The notes: generated by a model from the letters alone, not told the origin. A DNA stretch of 64,000 bases from Klebsiella pneumoniae (GCA_945861065.1 CAMASI010000001.1:62001-126000), one strand, 5' to 3'. Numbered from the stretch's first letter, positions 15,617-25,155 are shown. Translations and numbers: made by a program.

Positions 15617-16421
15617 CCGGCGCCTCTTGCGGTGTGGCGCCAGAACGCTGCATCAGCGCCGAGTGTCGCAGGCGCACATCTTCCCAACAGGCAGCCGCAA
15701 ACGTCGTGGACGTGCGGTAGTTGGAAGGCAACATCGCCTCGCCGAGGTCGAGCCACACGGTTTGCCCGGGGAATGCACCCAATCGGTCCGTTGGAAGCAC
15801 CTGGTCGCTCCCGACCACCGCGCAGGGAATCACGGGGATTCCGCGTGAGAAACAGTCCACGATGAGGCGCAGGTACACTTGTTCCCTCGGCCGCACGTGC
15901 CGGGTACGTGTGCCTTCGGGAAAGACTTGGATTCGGTTGCCCGCCAACGTCAATCGAAGGACCTCACTGCGCGCTTTGGACCGCCCGTCCTGACTCTTGC
16001 GATCAAAGAAGACCGTGCCTGCAAGCCAGCCGTAGACCCCGATGACGGGGATCCACAGGATCTCTGATTTTGACAGCCCATTGGAGCGCGTGGTGGCCAT
16101 CAGCAGCACCGGATCGAGCCAACTTTGGTGATTGCAGATCACCAACGCCCCTTGGCCTGGGTGCAGGCCCGGATCGCCACTGACTCGGAGCCGGACTTGC
16201 AGCGCCCAAAGAACGACGCGGCTCCACGCGACCGCCGCGTAGATCGTGTACCGTTCGCGTCGGCCCCGCGGAAGAACGGCAAAGGGCAGCACGCCGAAGG
16301 TGCCGACGACGAAGCCCGCCACGATTGCGACGGCCAGCACACCAAGGCCGTACGACACAGCCGCGATCGATCCCAAGAGGCGCACAGCGGCGGGTAACCT
16401 TGCCCACGCGGCTGGCCGCAT
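15573..16421 (-). CDS. plsC: 1-acyl-sn-glycerol-3-phosphate acyltransferase
   Basis: Membrane acyltransferase that converts lysophosphatidic acid to phosphatidic acid. The 282-residue protein has a hydrophobic N-terminus (residues 15-50), the catalytic motif NHQSWLD (NHx4D), the substrate motif FPEGTR, and a PVIPCAV block. The C-terminal tail is basic and Ser/Thr-rich. Length and motif spacing are normal for the family, though the exact acyl acceptor (phospholipid or another glycerolipid) cannot be read. It is convergent with the hydrolase lipoprotein and divergent from tRNA-Ala. Confidence 0.88.
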   Translation of the reverse strand: MRPAAWARLPAAVRLLGSIAAVSYGLGVLAVAIVAGFVVGTFGVLPFAVLPRGRRERYTIYAAVAWSRVVLWALQVRLRVSGDPGLHPGQGALVICNHQSWLDPVLLMATTRSNGLSKSEILWIPVIGVYGWLAGTVFFDRKSQDGRSKARSEVLRLTLAGNRIQVFPEGTRTRHVRPREQVYLRLIVDCFSRGIPVIPCAVVGSDQVLPTDRLGAFPGQTVWLDLGEAMLPSNYRTSTTFAAACWEDVRLRHSALMQRSGATPQEAPATTSRRSRRSLQDP

Positions 16422-16437
16422 TAGACCGCCGCCCCTC

Positions 16438-16510
16438 GGGGCTGTAGCTCAACTGGTAGAGCGCCAGAATGGCATTCTGGAGGTCGTCGGTTCGATCCCG
16501 ATCAGCTCCA
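16438..16510 (+). tRNA. tRNA-Ala (anticodon GGC)
   Basis: A 73-base tRNA without encoded CCA. The acceptor GGGGCTG (16438-16444) pairs with CAGCTCC (16503-16509), leaving the G3:U70 wobble that identifies alanine tRNAs. The stem CCAGA/TCTGG encloses ATGGCAT, anticodon GGC. D- and T-arms are regular. The 207 bases after it hold no gene that I can see. Confidence 0.97.
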
Positions 16511-16717
16511 TAGGTTTGAGGCCCACTTTCGCACCGCCTTTGACCGCATGAAGCAGCGGTCGACGCTCTCGTTCGCACGAAAGGCCGCGCTCGGGTTGAT
16601 GCATCTGCTAGAGACCTGATCGTGTCGCGCCGTGCATCGAGCACCCACTTGCCGACGCCCGCAGTTCGCGGCAGGTACGGCGAACGTAATCCCTCAATCA
16701 TTCGCACCTGAGGACCC

Positions 16718-17680
16718 ATGGCGGCCCGATCCCTGAAGAAACTCGACCGTAGCGAGGACGTGTGGGAAGCCGGCATGATCTACGCGCCCGCGGACATGCA
16801 GGGGACATTGGGTGTCGGCATTCTGATCGTGGTGGAGCGTGACTCAGGCGTCATCCGTCTGGCGTCGGAGGTTGACCGCGTCGAGTCCATACCGGCCGTG
16901 TTCCGGTTGGCCTTCCTTCGCCCCGGGCCCCCTGCACTGCCGTCTCGGCCGCAACGCGTCGTGTTTGACGACCCCGTCCTCCAAGCGCGCATGGTCGACG
17001 TCTTCGCCGAGGCCGATGTGTTTTCCATCGCGAGTCAAGAAACAGCGGCACTCGATGACGCGATCGCGAGGCTCCTCAACAACGCGGGTGCTCCGCCGGC
17101 TCCGGGAATTGATCGCGACGTGCCTCGCTGGCGCATCGCCCTCTCTGCATTCATTCGAGCCGCACCGTGGGAACGATTGCCGGACGCTGCGGAGTTCATA
17201 TTCACCGGCGGCGGGCTGGATGCGGCTGTCGCGGTCGTGCGCGGGCATGGAACCATCCCCGGAATTGTGCTCTTTCCAACCCGTCGGGACCGGGAAGAAG
17301 CCGCGCGATCCCAGCCAGAACGGACGCTGCTATCCTCCCTTCACGTGATGATAGAACCGCGAAGCGATATGTCTGCGGACGAGGCGGACCGCTGTCTGCG
17401 CCTCGCGCTTCATTTTCCCCCTGGATTGTACCCGCGGGTGTACGCGAATTCTAAGGGCGCATTCAGCGTGCCGACGGCCGGTGAACAGGATCGATTGTTG
17501 TACACCCTCAAGGCCATCACGGCGCTGTGCGAGCGACACCCGGCAAGGCTTATCGCTGGGCTTGAGTGCACGCACCGCCTGGATCTTGAAGACGGCATCG
17601 TGATTACAGTGACCGGCGCCATGGCCCAAGAAATGCCGGACCGCGATCATAAACGTGCGCGAAAATCGCGAATAAACTGA
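16718..17680 (+). CDS. Conserved hypothetical protein
   Basis: A 320-residue soluble protein with no signal or membrane segment. The N-terminal part (VWEAGMIYAPADMQGTLG, then ILIVVERDSG around residues 40-50) resembles the start of DUF6930-type proteins, but I cannot confirm this. The C-terminus is basic. It stands alone downstream of tRNA-Ala and overlaps the end of the phosphatase remnant on the other strand by 34 bases. It marks the left side of a stretch with accessory character. Confidence 0.6.
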   Translation: MAARSLKKLDRSEDVWEAGMIYAPADMQGTLGVGILIVVERDSGVIRLASEVDRVESIPAVFRLAFLRPGPPALPSRPQRVVFDDPVLQARMVDVFAEADVFSIASQETAALDDAIARLLNNAGAPPAPGIDRDVPRWRIALSAFIRAAPWERLPDAAEFIFTGGGLDAAVAVVRGHGTIPGIVLFPTRRDREEAARSQPERTLLSSLHVMIEPRSDMSADEADRCLRLALHFPPGLYPRVYANSKGAFSVPTAGEQDRLLYTLKAITALCERHPARLIAGLECTHRLDLEDGIVITVTGAMAQEMPDRDHKRARKSRIN

Positions 17681-17996
17681 CGCTGGTTCTCCGTCTCCGG
17701 CACCGGGAACTGCCCCGACTCACCCGGATATTTTCGAGAATATTGCTTGCCGTATGCCCGAATTGTGCCAGATAGCACCCGCCGATCGTACTCGCACGTC
17801 CCAGCCCACCCTCGCAGTGGACCGCCACGTTCTTGCCCGCCTCGGCAAACAAACGGATTTGCTGGAGGAGGTCGCAAACCGAACCCGTCGGCACTGACAC
17901 GCCGCGAATCGGAAACCGGATCACAACCAACCCGGCCGCCGTCGCACGCTCGACGAGCGATTCAATTCCGAGCCGCGCCAGCCTGGGCTCGTGCAT
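17647..17996 (-). pseudogene. Dual-specificity/PTP-type phosphatase module, frameshifted
   Basis: A phosphatase domain is visible in two frames. From the ATG at 17996 one frame reads IRFPIRGVSVPT and the P-loop HCEGGLGRAS (Cys and Arg catalytic), then CYLAQFGHTASNILENIR. After that it loses similarity near 17728, and another frame continues with the expected ending PETENQRQFIRDF and a stop at 17647. One indel therefore separates the P-loop half from the C-terminal helix. The C-terminal frame is the same as that of the upstream ADP-ribosylglycohydrolase, so two compensating shifts would make a single fused protein, an architecture known for this hydrolase family. Real decay and sequencing error cannot be told apart here. 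Confidence 0.75.
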
Positions 17997-18975
17997 TGTT
18001 TGCAATTCCCCGGTCGAGCAACAAATCCGCCAGCGCAATCGCGTCGCCGGTCTGGTAGACCGGGCCCCGCGGCGTTCGACACGAGAGAACCGCGTCCGTC
18101 CAACGGCGAGGGAAACCCGCCAACCCGTGAAATGCGCCGAGCAGCGCTCCGGTAATGCACCCATTGGTGTCGGCGTCACCACCGGCCATCACCGTCCTCA
18201 CCAATGCGCCCTCAAATGTTTTCTCGTGGATTAGCATATGAAATGCATTTCGCAGCGCGATGAGGACCCAACCCTGACCCCTTCCGTGACAGACTGGCTG
18301 GCGCGCGATGTCCCCCAGCGCTGCGAGGACTGCAGGCTCACCGGTCGCACGTTTTGCCGCCTCCAAAGCTTCGGTCGGCGACCCTCCGTTCATCCCGGCG
18401 GTGATCGCCACAACGAAGGCCGCGTTCGCGCCCTGGCACACTGGGGACGGATGGCTGAAACGGGCATCCTCACGGGCTCGTTCGATCAATTCTTCGACGC
18501 CCAACGTGGCGCCATAGATTGCCAGCGGACTGACACGCATCAACGCGCCGTTGGCCTGCATGTCTGCCGCACCATTTCGTTCCAAGGCACGCGCGAACAT
18601 CGTCCCCGCTGACGCGTCAACACCTCGACCTCCGAACGCTGCCCGCGTCGCGTTTCCGACGTCGAAGGGCCCGCTCTTGTACCAATCCGAGTATGCGCCG
18701 GCCCTTGCATCCAAATCCCATCCACGATTGACGAGCGTTCGTGCCAATGCGAGGGCCAGTTCACTGTCGTCCGTCACCTGGCCTGGCAGCAGCGCGAACG
18801 GCCCGCCGCCCACGATTTCCGAGTGGCCGTTCGGGTATTCGCGAAGAATCGCAGGAGGCTCGGAGAACTCGACAGTCGTTCCGAGTGCGTCACCGACGAA
18901 CTGACCCACGAGCACGCCGCGGGCGCGGTCCCGTTGCGCCGCAGGAAAACCATTTTCACGCCATGAGTCCCGCAT
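17962..18975 (-). CDS. ADP-ribosylglycohydrolase (DraG family)
   Basis: Predicted to remove ADP-ribose from proteins or small molecules using a binuclear magnesium centre. The 337-residue frame has GDALG, TDDSELALALA (first metal aspartates) and GGDADTNGCITGALLGAFHG (second metal set), all intact. The ATG at 18975 has GAGG seven bases upstream. The end (after LLLDRG) overlaps the start of the phosphatase module by 35 bases in another frame, so the protein is probably the N-terminal part of a hydrolase-phosphatase fusion now interrupted. The hydrolase itself appears functional. Confidence 0.88.
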   Translation of the reverse strand: MRDSWRENGFPAAQRDRARGVLVGQFVGDALGTTVEFSEPPAILREYPNGHSEIVGGGPFALLPGQVTDDSELALALARTLVNRGWDLDARAGAYSDWYKSGPFDVGNATRAAFGGRGVDASAGTMFARALERNGAADMQANGALMRVSPLAIYGATLGVEELIERAREDARFSHPSPVCQGANAAFVVAITAGMNGGSPTEALEAAKRATGEPAVLAALGDIARQPVCHGRGQGWVLIALRNAFHMLIHEKTFEGALVRTVMAGGDADTNGCITGALLGAFHGLAGFPRRWTDAVLSCRTPRGPVYQTGDAIALADLLLDRGIANNARAQAGAARN

Positions 18976-19537
18976 CTGCCAACCTCAAAGGCACGACTAT
19001 CCGACGCCGACCCAACCGACCGGCCCTACCCAGCAGAATCCCGCGCCAGGTTGCCCAACGTCATCTCAGCGGGGTACCGTCGGCGAAGTCTGGGAGGACG
19101 GCATTCGCGCCCGCTTTCTTCGTCCCGTGGAAACACGGGCCGCGAACCGCGCTCGAACTCCTTGTTGGGCGTTTGCTCTGCGAGTCCATCACTATCGACC
19201 GCGTTGCCTTCGAATGGGTCCCGCCCGGCGCACTGCTCGGGGAGATGCCCGTCATTACTTCGCCACGGTTTCGGTGAGTCCCCGGTACGTGCAGCGCGAG
19301 GGGGCGGTACAAGCAGCGTGGGCGAACGTGCGCGCGTCATGGACCCCCTTCGACCGTGAAGCCGTGCTTCGCTATGACAACGCCGCAGTGCAGACCGTCG
19401 GACGGGCATTCCAAGCCGTGCTCGCCGCACACGAGGAATTGAATCGTTTCCAGGCGGCGGGGGGGTGGGCCAAGTCTTCATCGATGTGGGCGATGGCGGA
19501 CGGGAAGCCGGCGCGGCTTGAGTAGGCGACGAAGGCC
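18976..19537 (+). other. Region without an intact gene; possible decayed coding fragment at 19070-19525
   Basis: There is no convincing complete gene. Two overlapping plus-strand frames look protein-like: one up to about 19275 (with LLVGRLLCESITIDRVAFEWVPP) and another from about 19245 to 19525 (with AVQAAWANVRASWTPFDRE and VGRAFQAVLAAHEELNRF). If real they would be one gene broken by a frameshift, but I recognise no family and the left end has no start. Its place beside a truncated transposase and a frameshifted phosphatase makes decay plausible. Confidence 0.25.
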
Positions 19538-19858
19538 CTACTGCTGCAGCTCACCCTTCCAGCCATGGGCTCGCAGACGTGCGCGACAGGTCTCGATCTC
19601 CTCAGGAGAGAACAGCCCGGAGAACTCGGGTTTCAGCGCGCGGGCCTCCACCGAAATGTCGAGACGGTGCAGCTCCCACAACTTGGTAAAGCCGCCGCTC
19701 GCCTTGGCGTGGATGAGCATTCGGGCCGCGTCCAATCCACCCCTGGCGCCCAGCATCTGGCGGAACCGCGTGGCATTGTAGCCGACGCCTTTCGCTTCCT
19801 CGTAGAGGTCGAGCATTTCTTGGTCCCAGCGACGAAGCAGGAGCTGTTCAGTCGACAC
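19538..19858 (-). CDS. Small conserved protein (GYNATRF family), function unknown
   Basis: A 106-residue protein. The GTG start at 19858 has a perfect AGGAGG (19863-19868) four bases upstream, which settles the start against the longer open frame. Sequence features are WDQEMLDLYEEAK, GYNATRF, MLGARGGLDAARMLI, GFTKLWELHRLDISVEA and PEFSGLFSPEEIETCRARL. This is a widespread family, in my recollection often found alone or near restriction and defence genes in accessory DNA, with no established activity. It has no signal or membrane segment. It lies next to an insertion-sequence remnant, which suggests mobility. Confidence 0.75.
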   Translation of the reverse strand: MSTEQLLLRRWDQEMLDLYEEAKGVGYNATRFRQMLGARGGLDAARMLIHAKASGGFTKLWELHRLDISVEARALKPEFSGLFSPEEIETCRARLRAHGWKGELQQ

Positions 19859-20161
19859 GATTCCTCCTAAAACGGCATCGGCTGTTGCCCTGCACACGGA
19901 ACGCGAATGCCAGTAGCAGCAAGTGTACGCCGAGGCACATCCAGCTTTCCGAGCCCCATCATCCTCGCAGCACGCGACTGCGTGGGTCGCTTCGCCCGGG
20001 TACACATGCGAAAGCGTTCCCGAACGTGTGTGATCGGATGCCGTCGGCGACGCTCGACGCCGACATGGGCGTGCGGAATACCAGTTGTGGATCCACCAGG
20101 AAAAATGCAGTGTCCCGGGTGTAAACCACGGCGCGTGAGCGCAGGAGCCCGGAGCACTGCC
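19859..20161. other. Intergenic region between divergent accessory genes
   Basis: 303 bases hold the ribosome site of the leftward small gene at their left edge and nothing else that I can identify. Frames running through it are short or lack similarity. I saw no clear terminal inverted repeat for the adjacent transposase fragment. Confidence 0.5.
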
Positions 20162-20842
20162 ATGACGTCATCCTACACCAGCCTGGCCGACACCGTTGGA
20201 CACATGATCGCCGCTCCGATGCTGGAACACGAAGCGAGCTGGGAAGGCTCGGAATCGCCCGACAGGCGAGTGTTCTGGGTGCTCATGGCTGCGGGCCTCG
20301 TGGCGGTCAGGGAGGTCCTCGCCGGTCTCGGTGCCCGGTACGAGGCTGAGCTTCGAGGACTCGGGTTTTTTGGCGAGCGGCGTGAGACGGTGACGTTCAG
20401 GACTCTGTTCGGTTGGACCGAGGTTGTGTCGGCCTACCTGCGCAAGGATGGCGAGACCGAGGGCGCTCGGCCGAGGCGAGACCGGCTCGGGATCGAAGGG
20501 GGTGGCATGAGTTTGGCCGTCGAGCGTGCGTTGACGGACTTCGGCGTGGACCAGTCCTTCGGCAAGGCGTCGGCGAAGTTCGAGGAACACCACGGCTCGG
20601 CCGTGCACCGGACGACCGCGCGCCGGACGGTGTTCAGAGTCGCCGGGAGGGCCTCGGCGTTCATCGCCTCGAAGCTCGAAACAGCGCCCGAGGAAACGCC
20701 GATCTGTGTCATGGTCCAGGCGGACGGCGCCAACATGCCGGTCGCGACACTCGAGCGGCTGGAGGGTCAGACGACGCCAACTGGCCGCCCGAAGATAAAG
20801 AAGGCCTGCTTCTATAGGGAGGCAAGGCTCGGACGGGTGTGA
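20162..20842 (+). mobile_element. Truncated ISKra4-like transposase
   Basis: A 226-residue frame matching the N-terminal half of ISKra4-type transposases: a helical start, GFFGERRETVTFRTLFGWTEV, a conserved GMSLAVERAL helix, and VMVQADGANMPV, where the first catalytic Asp would lie. The family normally runs to about 400 residues or more. Here a stop occurs about 30 residues after the DGA motif and the next 290 bases show no continuation in any frame. The catalytic domain is thus mostly missing, so this is an immobile remnant. Family call is by motif memory and is moderate. Confidence 0.6.
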
Positions 20843-21129
20843 TCGCTACCCGTTGGTCACGCTGGCGCTTTGGTGGTTGCGCCGGCGGCGCGGCCCTTGG
20901 CCTCCGCGGGGCCGGCTGGCGGCATCTGGCGTGCAATGAACGAGACACCGCGGCTGGAGCGACGCTTCGCTGGGCCGGGTTCCCGACTGTCGAGGCGGAC
21001 GTCCGCGATCGAGACCCTGGCCGAAATCACCAGTCGTACATCGACCGCGCCAGGAGATAGAGCCGACCGCATCGTCCGCGGGGGCAACCGCGCAAACGCT
21101 CCGGGTCGACCGCGTCGAAAAAGGACCCC

Positions 21130-21984
21130 ATGCTTTATTTCGCCTACGGTTCCAATCTCAATCTTGACGACTATGGCCTCCATTTTCGCGCAGATCTCCT
21201 CCGCAAGGTCTGCAAGGCGTGGCTCCCCGACCACGAGATCCAGTTTTCTCGCTACGGCAGAGGGAGAAAGGGCGGCGCGCTGAACCTCCACGCTTCCGTG
21301 GGCTCGGTCGTACCCGGCATGCTCTTCGAGGTCCTCGGCAATGGATGGGAGGATCTGGACAAAAAAGAGGGCCATCCGGGTGCGTATCGCCGGCAATCTG
21401 TGTTCGTCCTCGATGAGGCCGGCGACGAACTGGCAGCAATCACCTACATCGCAGCTTCCGACGGCTTCTTCCCACCCGACCCAGCCTACGTGGAGACGGT
21501 TCGAAGCGGCATGTCGGATTTCGACGTCGATGGCGCCACGATGGTGGATCTGGCGGCCGCAGATCAGCGCCGTCCGAGCGGTGTGGACGGGCTGTTCGTT
21601 TACGGGACGCTCTTGCGCGGCGAGTCGCGCGCGAATCATCTCCAAGGCGCCGCGGCGAGCCCTGCCCGGACACGCGGGCGGCTGCTCGATTGCGGCGCGT
21701 ACCCCGGCCTCGTGGTCGGGGAAGGGTGGGTGCAAGGGGAACTCGTCCACCTCGACGCACCGGAGCGCATGCTCAACGACCTGGACAATGTCGAAGGCTT
21801 TCGCGGCTTCGGCGTGCCCGGGGCCTTGTTCCGGCGCACCCTTGCGCAAGTGGAGGTCGAGTGCCTCGGGTCGACACTTGCGTGGACATACCGCTATGCC
21901 GCGAAGGGCGAGACGCTACCCACGCTCGCCGGTGGTTCGTGGCGCGCGCGGGGCGTCGCAACAACCAACGCAGCATTGCGGTGA
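21130..21984 (+). CDS. Protein with two gamma-glutamylcyclotransferase domains
   Basis: A 284-residue protein made of two GGCT/AIG2-fold domains. The first has FAYGSNL (residues 4-10) and the catalytic-type Glu at E80 in DKKEG. The second has LFVYGTLLRGESR (155-167) and E222 in DNVEGF. Both substrate loops and both glutamates are kept, so each half could cyclise gamma-glutamyl amines to 5-oxoproline. Bacterial members are usually single-domain. It sits between an insertion-sequence remnant and the UPF0182 gene and shares their GAG-rich codon choice. The true substrate is unknown. Confidence 0.85.
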   Translation: MLYFAYGSNLNLDDYGLHFRADLLRKVCKAWLPDHEIQFSRYGRGRKGGALNLHASVGSVVPGMLFEVLGNGWEDLDKKEGHPGAYRRQSVFVLDEAGDELAAITYIAASDGFFPPDPAYVETVRSGMSDFDVDGATMVDLAAADQRRPSGVDGLFVYGTLLRGESRANHLQGAAASPARTRGRLLDCGAYPGLVVGEGWVQGELVHLDAPERMLNDLDNVEGFRGFGVPGALFRRTLAQVEVECLGSTLAWTYRYAAKGETLPTLAGGSWRARGVATTNAALR

Positions 21985-22065
21985 GCCCGGTCCCCGTCAC
22001 CTCTGTCGCTCGCATCGGCGTATGATACAAACGGCCATGCCCAACAGTCCGACCGGCTCTGCGAG

Positions 22066-24756
22066 ATGACGCTTCGTCTCAAGCTCGCCTTGGTGGTCTT
22101 CGGGGTCGTGGTCCTGGCCCCGCGGGCCATCCGCCTCGCTACCGACTGGCTCTGGTTTGTGGAGACCGGCTACGAAGATGTCTTCGTGCGGAGACTCCTC
22201 ACCCAGGCTCTGCTCGGCGTCGGAACATTCATTGGCGTGTTCGTGCTTCTGTACGGCAGCGCGAGTGTCGCCATCCGTCGGTTCGGCCGGCCGTTCCGGA
22301 TCGAGGCCGGGGAAGGAGTCGCGTTCGTGGTCGATCGGCCGGGTGCCACCCAAATGGCCAGGGCCCTCTCCGCGGTCGGCGCACTCCTCGCTGGTGTTGC
22401 GGCGTCCGGGCAATGGCTCCCCTGGTTGTACGCCCTTCACGCAGTCCCATTTGGCGAAGCCGACGCGACGCTGGGGTGGGACGTCGGCTTCTACGTCTTC
22501 CTACTCCCGCTATTGGAGTTCGCTCGAGGTTTCTTGCTGGTCCTGCTCGTCGTATCGCTGGTCGCCGCGCTCGCACTGTACTCGGCGACGGGAGGGAGCC
22601 GCGCCAACGAGCGCACGTGGGTTGCTCTCAGCCCCGCCGCGCGACGGCATCTCTCGCTCCTCGTCGCAGGTCTGTTCTTGCTCCTCGCGTTTTGGTCCTG
22701 GGTCGACATCCCCCGGCTCCAGCTGACTCGATCGGGGATCATCCACGGAGCCTCGTACGTGGACGTCGAGGCACGGCTGCCGATGCTGTGGGTTCGGATC
22801 ATCGCGTCGCTCTTGGGTGCGGCCCTCGCGGTTGGGTCCGCCTACAGCTCTCGGGCGTGGCCGATCCTCGTTGGGGCCGGCGGATACCTTCTTGCGGCGG
22901 GCGGGGGGGCCCTTTACGCGGCGGCGCTTCAGCAGTTCGTAGTGACGCCGAATGAGCAGGTCAAAGAGGCGCCGTTCATCGCGAACAACGTCGCGGCCAC
23001 CCGGAAGGCGTTCGATCTCGACACCGTGGAGGAGCGTGGGCTTTCGGGTGATGCACTCGTCACACGTGACGACATCGAGAGGAATGCCGACACGATCCGA
23101 AACGTGCGGCTGTGGGACCACAAGCCGCTGCTCGACACCTTCGGGCAGATCCAGGAGATCCGGACCTACTACGACTTCGTCTCCGTCGACAACGACCGGT
23201 ACGTCATCGACGGAGAGTACCGGCAGATCATGCTGTCCGCGCGCGAGCTGAACTCCGAGAGCTTGCCCAACCGGACCTGGTCCAACGAACGGCTCACCTT
23301 CACCCACGGGTACGGTCTGGCGCTCGGCCCGGTCAACCAGGTCACGCCGGAGGGGCTGCCGGTCCTATTCGTCAAAAACCTTCCACTCGAAACGTCGGTC
23401 GACCTCGATGTGACCGAGCCCAGCATCTATTTCGGCGAGCTCTCGAACGACCATGTGTTCGTCAACACCCGCACCGAGGAATTCCACTACCCGCGGGGCG
23501 AGGACAACGTCTACGCGGAGTATGCGGGTGAGGGCGGCGTGTCGGTGGACGGGTTCTTGCGCAAGCTGCTCTACAGCGTTCGATTCCGGTCCTACAATCT
23601 CCTATTCAGTGGAGAGATCCTGCCCGGGAGCCGAATCCTGTACAACCGCAGGCTCGCAGAGCGGGTACAGGCAATCGCGCCCTTTCTCACCTACGACAGC
23701 GATCCGTACCTCGTCGTGTCAGAGGGGCGCCTGTTCTGGATCCAGGATGCCTACACCGTGAGCCACCACTACCCGGGCTCCACACCGGTGAACGGTCGGT
23801 TGAACTACATCCGAAACTCGGTGAAGGTCGTCATCGACGCCTATCACGGGACCACCAGCTACTACCTAGCCGATCCCGACGACCCCATCGCCCGGACCCT
23901 GAGTGGGATCTTCCCCGGCCTCTTCCGTCCGCTGGCGGAGATGTCCCCCGATCTCCAATCCCATCTCCGCTATCCGGAAGGGATCTTCTCTGTCCAGGCG
24001 GCGATGTACTCAACCTACCATATGACGAACCCCGCAGTCTTCTACAACAAGGAAGACCAGTGGGAGGTGCCCAGCCTCGATGCAGAGCGTTCGGGGTCAG
24101 GGGCCATCGAGCCCTACTACACGATCATGAAGCTGCCGGGAGAGGACAAAGCCGAGTTCATCCAGATCCTTCCGTTCACACCGCACGGCAAGGACAACCT
24201 CGCGGCGTGGATGGTGGCGAGGAGCGACGGGGCCCACTACGGCAAGCTGCTCGTTTTCCAGTTCCCGAAACAAAAGCTCGTCTATGGGCCACGACAGATC
24301 GTGGCGCGGATCGCCCAGGACCAGGTGATCTCTCCCCAGATCACGCTCTGGAATCAACAGGGCTCCGAGGTGATCAACGGGACGCTCCTCGCGATCCCCA
24401 TCGAGGAATCGCTCCTTTACATCCGGCCACTCTACCTGCGAGGGACTGGCGGGCGGATTGCGGAGCTCAAGCGTGTCATCGTCGCATACCAGAACCAGAT
24501 CGTCATGGAGGAGACGCTTGAGAAGGCCCTGGACCGGATCTTCGAGCCCGCGCCGGTTGCGTCAGCTCCGCCGCCGCCGCTCGACGCTCCTGCCGCTTTC
24601 CCCGCGGTGCCCTCTGACCTGGCCGTGCACGCGCGAGAAACCTACCAGCGGGCTACCGATGCGCAGCGTGCCGGCGACTGGGCGCTCTACGGCGAAGAGC
24701 TTCGGAAGCTGGGAGACGTGCTCGAGCAGATGGCGGAAGCGCCCGAGACGCCGTAG
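22066..24756 (+). CDS. UPF0182 family large membrane protein
   Basis: An 896-residue protein of the UPF0182 (COG1615) family, function unknown. The first 290 residues hold about seven hydrophobic helices; the rest is a large soluble domain with TRDDIERNADTIRNVRLWDHKPLLDTF-type and YGLALGPVNQVTPEGLPV-type blocks characteristic of the family. The final 60 residues form a Pro/Ala linker and a helical tail. The ATG at 22066 is the family start. Glu is mostly GAG here, whereas pntB and other flanking genes favour GAA, which hints at different ancestry. It is followed by a DUF3817 gene on the same strand. Confidence 0.92.
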   Translation: MTLRLKLALVVFGVVVLAPRAIRLATDWLWFVETGYEDVFVRRLLTQALLGVGTFIGVFVLLYGSASVAIRRFGRPFRIEAGEGVAFVVDRPGATQMARALSAVGALLAGVAASGQWLPWLYALHAVPFGEADATLGWDVGFYVFLLPLLEFARGFLLVLLVVSLVAALALYSATGGSRANERTWVALSPAARRHLSLLVAGLFLLLAFWSWVDIPRLQLTRSGIIHGASYVDVEARLPMLWVRIIASLLGAALAVGSAYSSRAWPILVGAGGYLLAAGGGALYAAALQQFVVTPNEQVKEAPFIANNVAATRKAFDLDTVEERGLSGDALVTRDDIERNADTIRNVRLWDHKPLLDTFGQIQEIRTYYDFVSVDNDRYVIDGEYRQIMLSARELNSESLPNRTWSNERLTFTHGYGLALGPVNQVTPEGLPVLFVKNLPLETSVDLDVTEPSIYFGELSNDHVFVNTRTEEFHYPRGEDNVYAEYAGEGGVSVDGFLRKLLYSVRFRSYNLLFSGEILPGSRILYNRRLAERVQAIAPFLTYDSDPYLVVSEGRLFWIQDAYTVSHHYPGSTPVNGRLNYIRNSVKVVIDAYHGTTSYYLADPDDPIARTLSGIFPGLFRPLAEMSPDLQSHLRYPEGIFSVQAAMYSTYHMTNPAVFYNKEDQWEVPSLDAERSGSGAIEPYYTIMKLPGEDKAEFIQILPFTPHGKDNLAAWMVARSDGAHYGKLLVFQFPKQKLVYGPRQIVARIAQDQVISPQITLWNQQGSEVINGTLLAIPIEESLLYIRPLYLRGTGGRIAELKRVIVAYQNQIVMEETLEKALDRIFEPAPVASAPPPPLDAPAAFPAVPSDLAVHARETYQRATDAQRAGDWALYGEELRKLGDVLEQMAEAPETP

Positions 24757-24816
24757 GCGGATTCCACCGGGGTGGATCGACTCGGAAAGGTTGGGGCGCC
24801 GATGGTGGGGCGAGGA

Positions 24817-25155
24817 ATGCTGAAGACGCCGATCGGCCGCCTGCGCGTCGTCGCATTCGCTGAGGGCTGCTCCTACCTGTTTCTCCTCGGCGTTGCGATG
24901 CCGCTCAAGTACATCGCCGGCCTTCCTCTGGCCGTGACGATCGTCGGTTCGATCCATGGTGCACTCTTCGTCGTGTTCTGCGCAGCGCTCTTGCAGGCGA
25001 TGCTGGCCGCGCACTGGTCGTTGCTTCGCGCGGGCGTCGTGTTCGTTTCGTCTCTGGTTCCCTGCGGAACCTTTGTCATCGACGGGCGCCTAAGGCGAGA
25101 AGACGATGCCATTCGCGCGACCGCCAGTGCCCCGTGCCGTGGTGGGGTCCCTTAG
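24817..25155 (+). CDS. DUF3817 small membrane protein
   Basis: An integral membrane protein of about 112 residues. The start TPIGRLRVVAFAEGCSYLFLL and the LLGVAMPLKYIAG segment are the DUF3817 signature, and three hydrophobic helices are visible. The ATG at 24817 agrees with the family start; an ATG at 24802 is possible and would add five residues. Function is unknown. It follows UPF0182 by 60 bases and may be co-transcribed with it. It converges on a leftward gene, with one base between the stops. Confidence 0.75.
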   Translation: MLKTPIGRLRVVAFAEGCSYLFLLGVAMPLKYIAGLPLAVTIVGSIHGALFVVFCAALLQAMLAAHWSLLRAGVVFVSSLVPCGTFVIDGRLRREDDAIRATASAPCRGGVP

